The notes under the pieces were generated by a model. The model saw only the letters and a list, made by a program, of their open reading frames with translations. It had not been told where the DNA came from and did no database searches. This document shows positions 56,151-64,000 of a stretch of DNA of 64,000 bases, one piece after another (the stretch's first letter is position 1; every line of letters begins with the position of its first letter). Source of the DNA: Leptospira gomenensis (GTDB lineage: Bacteria; Spirochaetota; Leptospiria; Leptospirales; Leptospiraceae); assembly GCF_004770155.1 (NCBI RefSeq), contig NZ_RQFA01000037.1, positions 1 to 64,000 on the forward strand, written 5' to 3'. Position numbers and translations under genes: made by a program.

Positions 56151-56594
56151 CTACGCGAGAATTCCCCGAAGTTGGGAGAGAATCCTTCGGTTGTCGCTTG
56201 TATCGATGTCTTTTTGCATTTTATGAAAGATCATCGTTTGGGAACGACGGTCCAGCTTATCCAAAAGAATTCCCAAAAAACCCGGTTCGGAAACGAGGAT
56301 GAGGCTCAAAAAACGATTCGATTTTCTGGCTTTTGCGATCCGATCACCGATTTGACCGGCAAAGGATTCGGCGACCTTGTGTTTGGGTTCTTGGACGGAT
56401 TCCGTGTCGAACGCGACTCGTTTCGTTTTAGAACCTCGACCAATCCCGGAGGAATGCGCGGAGAGTTCCCGATTTTTCAATCTGCCTTTCGGATTTTCGA
56501 TACTTTCCAAAAGTTCCAGCCCGTTGCGAGCGCCCTTGTATTCGTAAATTTTAGCTTCCGAACGATTTGCAACCACGACCCATTTATTCTTCAT
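56151..56594 (-). CDS. Host-attachment-like protein (PF10116 type)
   Basis: 147 residues. [17 protein letters not shown] at the start, [20 protein letters not shown], and [18 protein letters not shown] with [17 protein letters not shown] are the markers of the family named host attachment protein after an Agrobacterium gene. Its structure is like an RNase H/eRF1-type fold and its role is uncertain. It stands alone. Confidence 0.8.
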   Translation of the reverse strand: MKNKWVVVANRSEAKIYEYKGARNGLELLESIENPKGRLKNRELSAHSSGIGRGSKTKRVAFDTESVQEPKHKVAESFAGQIGDRIAKARKSNRFLSLILVSEPGFLGILLDKLDRRSQTMIFHKMQKDIDTSDNRRILSQLRGILA

Positions 56595-57177
56595 AAATCA
56601 AATCCTCCAAAATCGAATCGACAAGACCGAATACGAATCCCCCGAAACGGAATCGGTCCCGTAAACGGGCTCCGTTGTATACGAAATCGGATCGAACTTC
56701 AATTCCTTTTCCAAAAAAGAAACGAAACCGAACGAAGTAAACATAACAAACGTTCCGTTTACGAATACAAATAATGCGGGCGTTCCCCAACGAATGCGCA
56801 GCTTTTGAGAAGTCTTTCTCCGAAATTACGTTGGGTCGGGCTGGTCCGGACTTCGCGTTCGCTTCGGCCCCTTCGCCCAAAACGGCTCCGGGTCCGCTTC
56901 GCGTCCTTCCCATCCCTAACGCGATCTTTTTCGAACCAAGAAACAATCTCATCGATTCAAAACGCTTCCGCAACACATGCAGTTCGTTTAACAAAGAATG
57001 ACATCAAAAAACATCAGACTATTTACTTCTATAGTTTGAATTCCATGAATATTATTTCACATAGATCCTTCTTATTTCAAATTATATCGTGAAAGGATTT
57101 ATACTCTTTCAACCTGTAACGTTTTTACAAAAGCCTAAGTCTTTCGTATTAAATTCTAAACTTCATTTGGAGTAAGA
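56595..57177. repeat. Intergenic region with a GC-rich, repeat-like block
   Basis: No credible gene. Bases about 56815-56935 are far richer in G+C than the AT-rich flanks and open in several frames with Arg/Pro/Ser-rich translations, as in the 1-560 region; I suspect a dispersed repeat. TGCGGGCGTTCCCC near 56775 resembles the GGGAACTCC motif. From 57000 the DNA is AT-rich and includes a small palindrome (57115-57129), a likely promoter for the next gene. Confidence 0.5.
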
Positions 57178-57321
57178 ATGAATACAAAGGAACGGGCATT
57201 TCGTTTTAAAGAACGATTCAATTTTTTAAAACGAAGAGAGGAAGGAGTAGCTTTCCCGGTCGTCAAAAAAATATTGACCGAAAGCGGAGAAAGCGAAACG
57301 GAAAAACAGGAGCGAGTGTGA
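57178..57321 (+). CDS. 47-residue protein coupled to the membrane AraC regulator
   Basis: A short gene with a GGAG ribosome site ahead of its ATG. It encodes MNTKERAFRFKERFNFL then a basic and acidic mix (KKILTESGESETEKQERV). Its TGA overlaps the ATG of the regulator (TGATG), a sign of true coupling. The composition suggests a soluble helix. No homologue recognised; it could be a leader peptide or a small partner. Confidence 0.6.
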   Translation: MNTKERAFRFKERFNFLKRREEGVAFPVVKKILTESGESETEKQERV

Positions 57322-58571
57322 TGGGATTTTTTCCGAACTTGGACATATCGATGTATGGAACGTTTGCGACGGAAGTGTTCAATCGATATATCGAATATTT
57401 TTACGCCGTAAGTATTGCGATCAGCTTTTTGACCGGGATTTCCGGATTATATAAAGCGAAAAAAGATCGTTTGAATTTGGTACGGGCCATTTTTCTACTG
57501 AGTATTTCCTTTTGTTTATTGGGACAAGGGAAGGCGCTGTTTTACCTAACGCAAGGCAACGGGCTTTTAGACGAAGAACGAAGACTTTTCTTTTCGTATT
57601 TTATCGGATCCGCAATCTGCGCTTGCCTCACGACCGCCGTATATTCGTCGTATCTTCTCGGAATCATCCAGGATCCGTTGAAACTTTCTCTTTGGGGATT
57701 TTTAGGATTTCCGATTCTTTACTGCGTTTCCCAATTTATAGACAACTTATATACGATTACATATGTCGGCAAATCCGTCGTGTTACTGATTCAAATCAGC
57801 GCCGGAATCACCTCGTTTCGTTATATCCGTAAGAATCGGATGCGACCGATTTACTACAACTATCCGATTCTCAACGTCACGGTTTGTATTTCGATTCTTT
57901 GTCATACGATCGGACTTTGGATCGGTTTCCTTCCGTTGGTCATCGGATCCGCGATCGTTCCTGCGTTTCTTGTGGTTTATTTTTTCATTCTCGAATACAA
58001 CCATCCCGAATTTTGGAGAAAGATAGAAAACGCGGAGCTGAACAACACGGAGTCTGTTTTGACGGAATTACTACTCATCGAAGACGGATCCTCCTTGTCG
58101 GTGGAAGAAACGGAAGCGGGTTTGAGTTCCTACATTCCGAGAAATTTGATCGAGGGTTTGGATCTCAGTCGGATCGAAACCAAAATCGAAAAGTTCGTGG
58201 AAGACAGAGAGTATTTGGACGAAGATCTGCGTTTATCCGACTTTGCGGCGTATCTGGGAATTTCCCTTCATCAGGCTTCGTATTATTTGAACAATTACAA
58301 GAAATCGAGCTTCACCGATTTTCTCAATTTTCATCGTTTGGAGGAATCGAAACGGATGTTCCTGGAAAAACCGGCAATGAATCTTTTAGAAATCGCCTTA
58401 GCCAGCGGATTCAATTCTCCTTCTTCCTTTCGTAGGGCTTGTATCAAATTTGCGGGTAAATCTCCGAAAGAATTCAGAAGTTCTTTGTTTAAGGAAAAAA
58501 TCGCCCAGGAAATCGAGACGCCGATTTCTCCGGTTTCCTATACTGGTTTGGAACTGCAAACCAATCGATAG
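57321..58571 (+). CDS. AraC-family regulator with N-terminal seven-helix membrane domain
   Basis: 416 residues from the ATG at 57321 (a GTG at 57318 is also possible). About seven membrane helices fill residues 15-235. The C-terminal HTH begins near 295 (DLRLSDFAAYLGISLHQASY), then DFLNFHRLEESKRMFLEK and IALASGFNSPSSFRRACIKF, FAGKSPKEFR. This membrane-sensor/AraC layout is frequent in Leptospira. The signal is unknown. A strong hairpin terminator follows. Confidence 0.92.
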   Translation: MGFFPNLDISMYGTFATEVFNRYIEYFYAVSIAISFLTGISGLYKAKKDRLNLVRAIFLLSISFCLLGQGKALFYLTQGNGLLDEERRLFFSYFIGSAICACLTTAVYSSYLLGIIQDPLKLSLWGFLGFPILYCVSQFIDNLYTITYVGKSVVLLIQISAGITSFRYIRKNRMRPIYYNYPILNVTVCISILCHTIGLWIGFLPLVIGSAIVPAFLVVYFFILEYNHPEFWRKIENAELNNTESVLTELLLIEDGSSLSVEETEAGLSSYIPRNLIEGLDLSRIETKIEKFVEDREYLDEDLRLSDFAAYLGISLHQASYYLNNYKKSSFTDFLNFHRLEESKRMFLEKPAMNLLEIALASGFNSPSSFRRACIKFAGKSPKEFRSSLFKEKIAQEIETPISPVSYTGLELQTNR

Positions 58572-58602
58572 ATAATCGTTTCAAATCGGGTATGAGCCCG
58601 TA

Positions 58603-58638
58603 AAACCCGTCGCCTTTTTTCGCGCGACGGGTTTCCTT
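58603..58638 (+). terminator. Terminator-like hairpin after the membrane AraC gene
   Basis: AAACCCGTCGC (58603-58613) and GCGACGGGTTT (58624-58634) pair perfectly for 11 bp around a T-rich 10-nt loop. The T-run after the stem is short, so it may act as a general end-of-transcript hairpin. Confidence 0.6.
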
Positions 58639-58667
58639 CTCTAACACCGCAGAACCATCCGCGTTTT

Positions 58668-58738
58668 TTAGGTGTTCCTACAATTCGTTTCGTTTTAACC
58701 TACTTTGATCGGCATTCGGATCCGCGGGAGTTCCCGCA
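58668..58738. repeat. GGAACTCC/GGAACACC motif copies, inverted
   Basis: TTAGGTGTTCCTAC (58668-58681) is the reverse complement of GTAGGAACACCTAA at 63274, and GGAGTTCCCGCA (58727-58738) is the reverse complement of the TGCGGGAACTCC motif. The second sits in GCGGGAGTTCCCGC, a perfect 5-bp hairpin. Confidence 0.7.
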
Positions 58739-58809
58739 CTTGTTTCCTAACAAAACAAAACGTCGCTTGAATTTCAGTCCGATACAAAAATCGAAAACTT
58801 CGAAATCCT

Positions 58810-59436
58810 TCAGCGGGAACAACTCATCCGATTTCGAAGAATGGAACACTCTTTCCTTTTTTTTCCGACCGTCAAAAAGCCTTCGGCGCTTTCTCCGTCT
58901 TCGAGAAAACGACCGCTAAAAATCGCTCCGCTGGAAAAACGGTAGGTCCCCGGCCCGTATTTTTTGTCAAAACGAAACCCACCGGAAAAACGATCCCCAT
59001 CCTTATATTGGATACTACCGAAACCGTGTCTTTGTTCGTTCTTAAAACTTCCCGAATAGACTTCGCCCGAATCGTAGACGAAAATACCGTTTCCGTTGTT
59101 GCAGTTTCCCGATTTACATCCCGGAGGAGATCCTACATAGGAATTCAAGGATTTGTTTTCTTTTTTCGGTCGAACGTTCTCCGAAGAAGCGACCACCTCT
59201 TCCTGCGCGGATTCCGGTTCGACGTATTTTTTCGGCTGACCGAACGCATCTTCCTGGAAGAATTTCCTCTCTTTGATATCCGGTTCCAGATCGAGATCGT
59301 TCTTTTTCACGGAGGATTTTTTATGAGCCTCTGACGGCTTGGAAATTTCCTTATTTTTTTTGCCGCAGCCGATCAAAAGCGAACAAAGTAAGATCGCAAT
59401 CGTTGTTCGATAGATTTGGGAAAGGACCATGTCCAT
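58810..59436 (-). CDS. Lipoprotein with MORN repeats
   Basis: 208 residues. LLCSLLIGCGKK ends a lipoprotein signal with Cys24. A charged linker (about 25-105) leads to four MORN-like repeats from about 115: GIFVYDSGEVYSGSFKNEQR, GFGSIQYKDGDRFSGGFRFD, and GPGTYRFSSGAIFSGRFLED. MORN repeats mediate contact with lipid or protein. The short Cys pair PPGCKSGNC precedes them. Stand-alone; role unknown. Confidence 0.87.
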   Translation of the reverse strand: MDMVLSQIYRTTIAILLCSLLIGCGKKNKEISKPSEAHKKSSVKKNDLDLEPDIKERKFFQEDAFGQPKKYVEPESAQEEVVASSENVRPKKENKSLNSYVGSPPGCKSGNCNNGNGIFVYDSGEVYSGSFKNEQRHGFGSIQYKDGDRFSGGFRFDKKYGPGTYRFSSGAIFSGRFLEDGESAEGFLTVGKKRKECSILRNRMSCSR

Positions 59437-59474
59437 CCTCCACGTTCGAAGTCCTTTCTATAACTATCGGATTT

Positions 59475-60674
59475 TTAGGAATTCTTCTTCAATTCAATGA
59501 CGCTGATTTCGGAAGGCGCTCCCAAACGTAAGGGCGGCCCCCAATATCCGGTTCCCCGACTTACGTAAATCCAAGTGGACTTATGTCTATGCAAACCCGC
59601 GACGAACTTCTGCGCGAGATAAATGAGAAAATTTCCCGGAAAATACTGCCCCCCGTGCGTATGTCCCGAAAGTTGAAGATCGAAACCGGCCTCCGCACTT
59701 TCGAACACGCTGTTGGGTTGATGAGCCAGTAATACCTTATAATCGGAATGTTCCCCGCCTTGGATGGCCTTATGCGGATCCGTTTTGTGTTCCGGAAGAA
59801 TGGAACCCGCTTTTAGATCCGTAACACCAGCTAACGTCAGTTTGGCGGAACCGTGTTCCAAAATCCGGTTTTCGTTTAACAAAACTTCGATCCCGTGACC
59901 TTCCAACTCCCGAATCCAGGAAAGAACCCCCGAATAATACTCGTGGTTGCCCGTAACGAAAAAAGTCCCGTGTTTGGATTTCAGATCGGCCAACGGCGTG
60001 ATATGGTGTTTGAGTTTGTTCACCGGTCCGTCCACAAGATCGCCCGTGATGGCGACCAAATCCGGCTTTAATTCGTTCACCGTCTTTACCACGGACTCTA
60101 AAAAACCCTTTTTGATGGTCGGTCCGATATGGATGTCGGAGATCTGAACGATTCTAAATCCTTCCAAGGAAGAATGTAAATTCTCTCCCGGCACCGTCAC
60201 CGGAAGTATCTTCAACTTACGATGCGCTTGGTAAAAACCGATTCCTGTCAGACCGCCGGCCAGACCTAAAACGGAAACGCTCAAAATACGATTGAGAAAT
60301 TCCCTTCTTCCGAAAAAAGAAACGGCCCCGTCGGAAGTCGAACCGGGAAGAACGCTTACGATTCCGTTTACGGAAGCGGTCGTTATGTCCTTCAACAAAA
60401 CCAGACTGAAGAGGATCGTAAAAAATCCCAAGCCGGTAAACGCGAGATACGAGAACGCGGTCTGAATTTTTTCCCGATCTGAGGTAAGACTGATATAATA
60501 ACTGATCGGAATACTCAGCGTGAACAAAACGATCAGGATCCAAGCCAACCGGGACGTCCAACCCTGCGCCCCCAGACCGTCGATCAAACGAAAGCCGGTA
60601 TACGTATAACCTAACCCGATGATCAAAGTGAACACTCCGAGAAATATGAGAAAGCGGGAGATTTGATTTTCCAT
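59475..60674 (-). CDS. Membrane metallophosphoesterase (YkuE/YaeI-like)
   Basis: 399 residues: four or five helices (about 5-110) then a calcineurin-like domain: [45 protein letters not shown] and [13 protein letters not shown], with the full set of metal ligands. YkuE-type members act on membrane-associated phosphates, but activity cannot be read. It lies 38 bp upstream of the MORN lipoprotein on the same strand, likely co-transcribed. Confidence 0.92.
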   Translation of the reverse strand: MENQISRFLIFLGVFTLIIGLGYTYTGFRLIDGLGAQGWTSRLAWILIVLFTLSIPISYYISLTSDREKIQTAFSYLAFTGLGFFTILFSLVLLKDITTASVNGIVSVLPGSTSDGAVSFFGRREFLNRILSVSVLGLAGGLTGIGFYQAHRKLKILPVTVPGENLHSSLEGFRIVQISDIHIGPTIKKGFLESVVKTVNELKPDLVAITGDLVDGPVNKLKHHITPLADLKSKHGTFFVTGNHEYYSGVLSWIRELEGHGIEVLLNENRILEHGSAKLTLAGVTDLKAGSILPEHKTDPHKAIQGGEHSDYKVLLAHQPNSVFESAEAGFDLQLSGHTHGGQYFPGNFLIYLAQKFVAGLHRHKSTWIYVSRGTGYWGPPLRLGAPSEISVIELKKNS

Positions 60675-60825
60675 TACTTTAATAAGACCGTAAAAAACGA
60701 TCGAAGTTTCTATTCGGATTAAATTCCGGAGTCCTTAGGAAAAACGCATTCGTATTTTCATCAAGTCGAATATTCCCAAACCCTTGACGAACCTTCCGAT
60801 TTTCGTAGCATTGACAGAAAGTTCC

Positions 60826-62589
60826 ATGGTTCCGGTCGATTTAGAATTTCAAAAACTGAAAAGTATCCTCAATACGAGTACGATCTTAAACGCAAATTTA
60901 GATCTCTATCAGCTTTTGCCTTTGATCATGTTGTATTCCAAAGATCTGTTGGAAGCGGAGGCGAGTTCCCTGTTTCTTCTCGACGAAACCGGAGAATTTT
61001 TGTACTGCGAGGTGGCCTTAGGAGAAAAAGGGGAAATCATCCAGAAATACGGACGTCTCGATGTGGGCCAAGGAATCGCGGGTTGGGTCGCAAAGGAAAA
61101 AAAGCCCATCATCCTGGAGGACGCGTATTCCGATCCAAGATTCAACCAGGCCTGGGATCAAAAAACCGGTTACAGAACCCGCTCCTTGGTATGTGTGCCG
61201 TTGTTCGTAGAAGACAAAATCATCGGGACTTTAGAAATCCTGAATAAAACCCGGGAACGTTCCTTTGATTCCTCGGATCTGCATTATCTCACTTCCCTTT
61301 CCGAAGTCGCGGCCATCGCGATCCAAAACGCGAAGATCCACGACAATCTCAAAAAGAGAATCCTGGAACTTTCGCTTCTCTACGAGTTCGAAAAATTGAT
61401 CGTGTCCGAAAAAAGCATTCACGAACTGGGAAGTTGGGTTTTGGAAAAGATCCTTGCGTTTTTGGAAGCGAAAACCGGAACGATCTACCTCGCGGATCAT
61501 ACGAATCGATCGCTTCGTATTTTAGCCGCCAAGGGAATTCCCAAAGAGGCTTTGCATTCTATCGTGGTTCCGTTCGGGGAAGGGATCGCCGGCTGGGTCG
61601 CCGTGGAGAGAAAAAATCTTCTGATTCAAAATCTCGAAGAAGACAAACGATACGATCAAAACGCGAAGTATAAGTTCGAGGCGAATTCCCTCATCTCTTC
61701 CCCTTTGCTTTATAGGGACGAACTTTTAGGAGTCATCAGCGTTAACAGTAAGAATTCGGGATTCGCATTCCATCAAAACGATCTCGAAATGTTGGGGGCG
61801 ATCGCCAATCGACTTTCCGTAACGATCAAAAACGCCGATCTTTTCCACAGAGTCGTGGACAGCGATCGGGAATTACAAAGGGCCCGCGAAGTGATGTCCA
61901 AGGTCATACCGACGGCGATTCCGTATATCAAAGATTTGGAAATCGGTGCGGAACATATTCCTTATTCGAACGTCGGCGGCGATTTTTACGGAGTATTTAA
62001 ACTCGATACGGAACGAACCGGGTTTTTGATCGCCGACGTTTCCGGACACGGGCTTTCCGCTTCCGTGATCGCTGCTGTGATTAATACGATCGTATCCACC
62101 TTCGACAAGGAAACCCTTTCCAGTCCTTCTAAATTTTTTACCGGACTCAACCACGCGTTGAACAATAAAATGGCGGGAAATTTCGTGACCGCTTTTTATT
62201 GCGTAATCGATACGGCAAAAAATTCGATTCTTTATTCGAACGCGGGACACAATCATCCTTTGTTGTTTAAGAGATCGACCGAAACGATCATTCCTCTTGA
62301 GACGAAGGGAAAACTGATCGGGGTGATTCCGGATCTGTTTTTCGAGGAGAACACAGGTTCTTTCCAGAGTGGGGATCGTCTCGTATTGTATACGGACGGG
62401 ATTTCGGAACATTCTTCCGAGGATCGATCCAGAAGATACAGCGAAGAAGCCATATCGTTGTCCGTCCGCAAATCCATATCCAAAACCTGCAAGGAAGCAG
62501 CCGCACAGATCGTAGGGGATTGTGTCGAATACTGCAACCGGCCGAAATTCGACGACGACGTGACGCTCCTCGTGGTGGATCGCAAATAA
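60826..62589 (+). CDS. Two-GAF SpoIIE/PP2C phosphatase
   Basis: 587 residues from the ATG at 60826; a TTG at 60784 would add 14. GAF 1 at about 20-165 (VGQGIAGWVAKEKKPIILED), GAF 2 at about 190-345 (GEGIAGWVAVERKNLLIQNL), PP2C from about 385 (NVGGDFYGVFKLDTERTGFL, IADVSGHGLSASVIAAVINT, VTAFYCVIDTAKNSILYSNA, GDRLVLYTDGISEHSS). It would act on a STAS-type antagonist in a partner-switch. It is on the opposite strand to the metallophosphoesterase gene and has its own promoter. Confidence 0.95.
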   Translation: MVPVDLEFQKLKSILNTSTILNANLDLYQLLPLIMLYSKDLLEAEASSLFLLDETGEFLYCEVALGEKGEIIQKYGRLDVGQGIAGWVAKEKKPIILEDAYSDPRFNQAWDQKTGYRTRSLVCVPLFVEDKIIGTLEILNKTRERSFDSSDLHYLTSLSEVAAIAIQNAKIHDNLKKRILELSLLYEFEKLIVSEKSIHELGSWVLEKILAFLEAKTGTIYLADHTNRSLRILAAKGIPKEALHSIVVPFGEGIAGWVAVERKNLLIQNLEEDKRYDQNAKYKFEANSLISSPLLYRDELLGVISVNSKNSGFAFHQNDLEMLGAIANRLSVTIKNADLFHRVVDSDRELQRAREVMSKVIPTAIPYIKDLEIGAEHIPYSNVGGDFYGVFKLDTERTGFLIADVSGHGLSASVIAAVINTIVSTFDKETLSSPSKFFTGLNHALNNKMAGNFVTAFYCVIDTAKNSILYSNAGHNHPLLFKRSTETIIPLETKGKLIGVIPDLFFEENTGSFQSGDRLVLYTDGISEHSSEDRSRRYSEEAISLSVRKSISKTCKEAAAQIVGDCVEYCNRPKFDDDVTLLVVDRK

Positions 62590-62717
62590 AAAGTTTTTCT
62601 AATTTAGAATTTACGAATATACTAGTTTTTTAAAACATCACCGTTCCCGGACTAACTTAGTTCGTTTAAAATCGAAATCCGCATACGATCTAAGGATGGA
62701 TTTTTTAATCCGAAGTC

Positions 62718-62729
62718 TCTAACGTTAGA
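62718..62729. promoter_or_regulatory. Palindrome TCTAACGTTAGA in front of a -10 box
   Basis: A perfect 12-bp palindrome, 14 bp before TATAAT (62744-62749), so it covers the -35 region of the small membrane-protein gene at 62827. It is a candidate operator. Confidence 0.45.
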
Positions 62730-62743
62730 TTGAACGCTTATTA

Positions 62744-62749
62744 TATAAT
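62744..62749 (+). promoter_or_regulatory. -10 box TATAAT
   Basis: A perfect consensus -10 about 78 bp before the start of the small membrane-protein gene; no matching -35 is visible, the palindrome lying there instead. Transcription probably starts near 62756. Confidence 0.5.
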
Positions 62750-62767
62750 GTTTCGAATAAAATAAAA

Positions 62768-62786
62768 TTCGCAAGGTTTTTGCGAA
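62768..62786 (+). promoter_or_regulatory. 5'-leader hairpin
   Basis: TTCGCAA (62768-62774) and TTGCGAA (62780-62786) pair perfectly around GGTTT, in the presumed 5' leader, 28 nt ahead of AGGAGGG (62814-62820). It may stabilise the transcript or modulate initiation. Confidence 0.45.
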
Positions 62787-62826
62787 CAAGTCGGCGTCTA
62801 ACTAGATGAAATAAGGAGGGTTCACC

Positions 62827-63111
<285 letters not shown>

Positions 63112-63131
63112 AAATTCATTAAATCAGGTTC

Positions 63132-63160
63132 AAAAAGGCGGGTTCTTCCCCGCCTTTTTT
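63132..63160 (+). terminator. Rho-independent terminator of the small membrane-protein gene
   Basis: AAGGCGGG (63135-63142) and CCCGCCTT (63149-63156) pair perfectly around TTCTTC, flanked by A's and six T's. It is 20-50 bp after the stop and could work in both directions. Confidence 0.92.
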
Positions 63161-63207
63161 GTGTACGGAGGTCCGACCTTGTTTTCGATGGTTTTTGTGC
63201 CAAGGAT

Positions 63208-63479
63208 TGTGGGAACTCCCCGCCTGAACTTCGAAGAGATGGAGCGAGCGGAGAAAAAATTTTAAGAGAATCGGTAGGAACACCTAAAAACGAATCGATC
63301 ACGGCACAAAATCCCGATTCCTTGGAAAAGCGAATGAATGCGGGAACTCTCACACGGATCGAAACGATTCTTCCAAAAACTTCGGCAAAACTACCGAAAG
63401 ATTTTTAAGCCAAACGAATGTGGGAACTCCCTCGTTTTACCAAAAGAATCTCGATGAACTCCGAAAATGCGGGAACTCC
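63208..63479. repeat. Intergenic cluster of TGYGGGAACTCC motifs
   Basis: Five copies: TGTGGGAACTCC at 63208, GTAGGAACACC at 63274, TGCGGGAACTCTCACA at 63339, TGTGGGAACTCC at 63419 and TGCGGGAACTCC at 63468, all in the same orientation, 49-80 bp apart. No gene fits here. The last copy ends 39 bp before the DsbA-family start. Confidence 0.8.
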
Positions 63480-63518
63480 CCCGGAAATATCAAAAACGAA
63501 ACAAAGGATACAAAAGCC

Positions 63519-64000
63519 ATGAACGAAAAACGTCCGCTCACTCATTCGATACTCTATGCCGCAGATCCTCTTTGCCCTTGGTGTTACGGTTTTTATCCGG
63601 TCTTTCGAAAAATCCAGGAAACGTATTCCGACAAGATACGATTTTCCCTGAGCCTGGGCGGATTGAGATTCGGAAAAACGGCGGAACCGCTAACGCGGGA
63701 ACTTGCAAAAATACTAAAATACGAATGGAAGGACGCGGAAACCGTAACCAAACAGCCGTTCCATTCCGAAATCCTGAACCGAAACGACATACTCTACGAC
63801 TCGTTTAATGCGTGTAAGGCGACGATTTCCGTTCAAAAAATATCGCCCGAAAAAACTTTCGAATATCTCGGAGAAACCTCTAAATCTTTCTTTTACGAAA
63901 ATCGAAACCCCGGGGAATACGAAACCTTCCTGACCGTCGCGCAAAAGGTCGGCATCGATCCAGATCGATTTCAAAAGACGTACGAAGACAAGGACACGGA
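63519..64000 (+). CDS. DsbA-family oxidoreductase, cut by the window end
   Basis: The first 160 codons only; the frame is open at 64000. ATG at 63519 is followed by [20 protein letters not shown], a thioredoxin-fold start with CPWC at 19-22 and no signal peptide. [14 protein letters not shown] and [18 protein letters not shown] fit the helical insertion of cytosolic FrnE/DsbA-like proteins. Substrate unknown. Confidence 0.87.
   Translation, partial: MNEKRPLTHSILYAADPLCPWCYGFYPVFRKIQETYSDKIRFSLSLGGLRFGKTAEPLTRELAKILKYEWKDAETVTKQPFHSEILNRNDILYDSFNACKATISVQKISPEKTFEYLGETSKSFFYENRNPGEYETFLTVAQKVGIDPDRFQKTYEDKDT

Noticed and set aside
56584..56994. Minus-strand 136-codon frame
   Set aside because: Runs through the GC-rich block; no recognisable domain, poor start, and overlaps the host-attachment-like gene start.

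Overview
The window is chromosomal DNA of a Leptospira species (Spirochaetota). The case rests on gene content and style: an MBOAT acyltransferase next to a DUF1574 protein, SpoIIE/PP2C phosphatases with GAF and TPR domains, an AraC regulator with an N-terminal membrane domain, GT-C-like membrane proteins with an N-terminal DDSF motif, relaxed spirochaetal lipoboxes, and a meso-DAP MurE. G+C is moderate and the species cannot be told. No rRNA, tRNA, CRISPR, transposase or phage gene is visible.

Layout. 1-560 is a GC-rich palindromic repeat region without a credible gene. 567-4867 holds a LytR_C-domain envelope protein, rsfS, and the MBOAT/DUF1574 pair. 4887-8735 has a YyaL-type thioredoxin-fold protein divergent from a TolC-family protein. 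8736-9240 is a tandem array of about 70 bp units, followed by a di-haem peroxidase. 10402-13236 is an ECF41 sigma-factor module: an FAD oxidoreductase, the sigma factor and an AhpD-like protein, with a matching promoter. An AraC regulator that looks frameshifted follows (13382-14204). 14471-17083 carries acyl-CoA metabolism, then an SMR-like transporter and a hydrolase. 18695-19291 is a decayed outer-membrane-protein gene. 19526-22147 has an ECF sigma/FecR pair divergent from a protein that seems to share a small beta domain with FecR. 22307-25407 is a TonB-receptor module. 25530-30990 has a tautomerase, an ElyC/YdcF-like protein and a cytochrome c maturation operon (ccmE, ccmF, ccmH-like, zinc ribbon, lipoprotein).

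30997-41708 is mostly envelope growth: hisE and a GT-C protein, a thioredoxin/TPR protein, then a compact dcw operon on the minus strand read rsmH, ftsL-like, murE, mraY, ftsW, murG, murC. 41936-47216 mixes a HIT protein, CheR, a STAS protein, a DUF2007-like protein with mqnA and a thioesterase, and a membrane protein with a lipoprotein. 48091-48557 is an intergenic region rich in a TGYGGGAACTCC motif. 48558-55871 holds amt, a GAF-SpoIIE-TPR phosphatase, a hydrolase, two small proteins and a glycerol-kinase-like gene. 56151-64000 contains a host-attachment-like protein, a 47-residue gene coupled to a membrane AraC regulator, a MORN lipoprotein, a metallophosphoesterase, a two-GAF phosphatase, a small membrane protein and the start of a DsbA-family gene.

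The points most worth a second look are: the ECF41 promoter and module; a CcmE that has Cys where the haem-binding His is expected, paired with an odd CcmH; the DUF2946-like/TonB receptor/Cys-rich lipoprotein module; the GGAACTCC motif family that is both dispersed and tandemly amplified; and two broken genes. All functional calls are from reading the sequence; no search was run.
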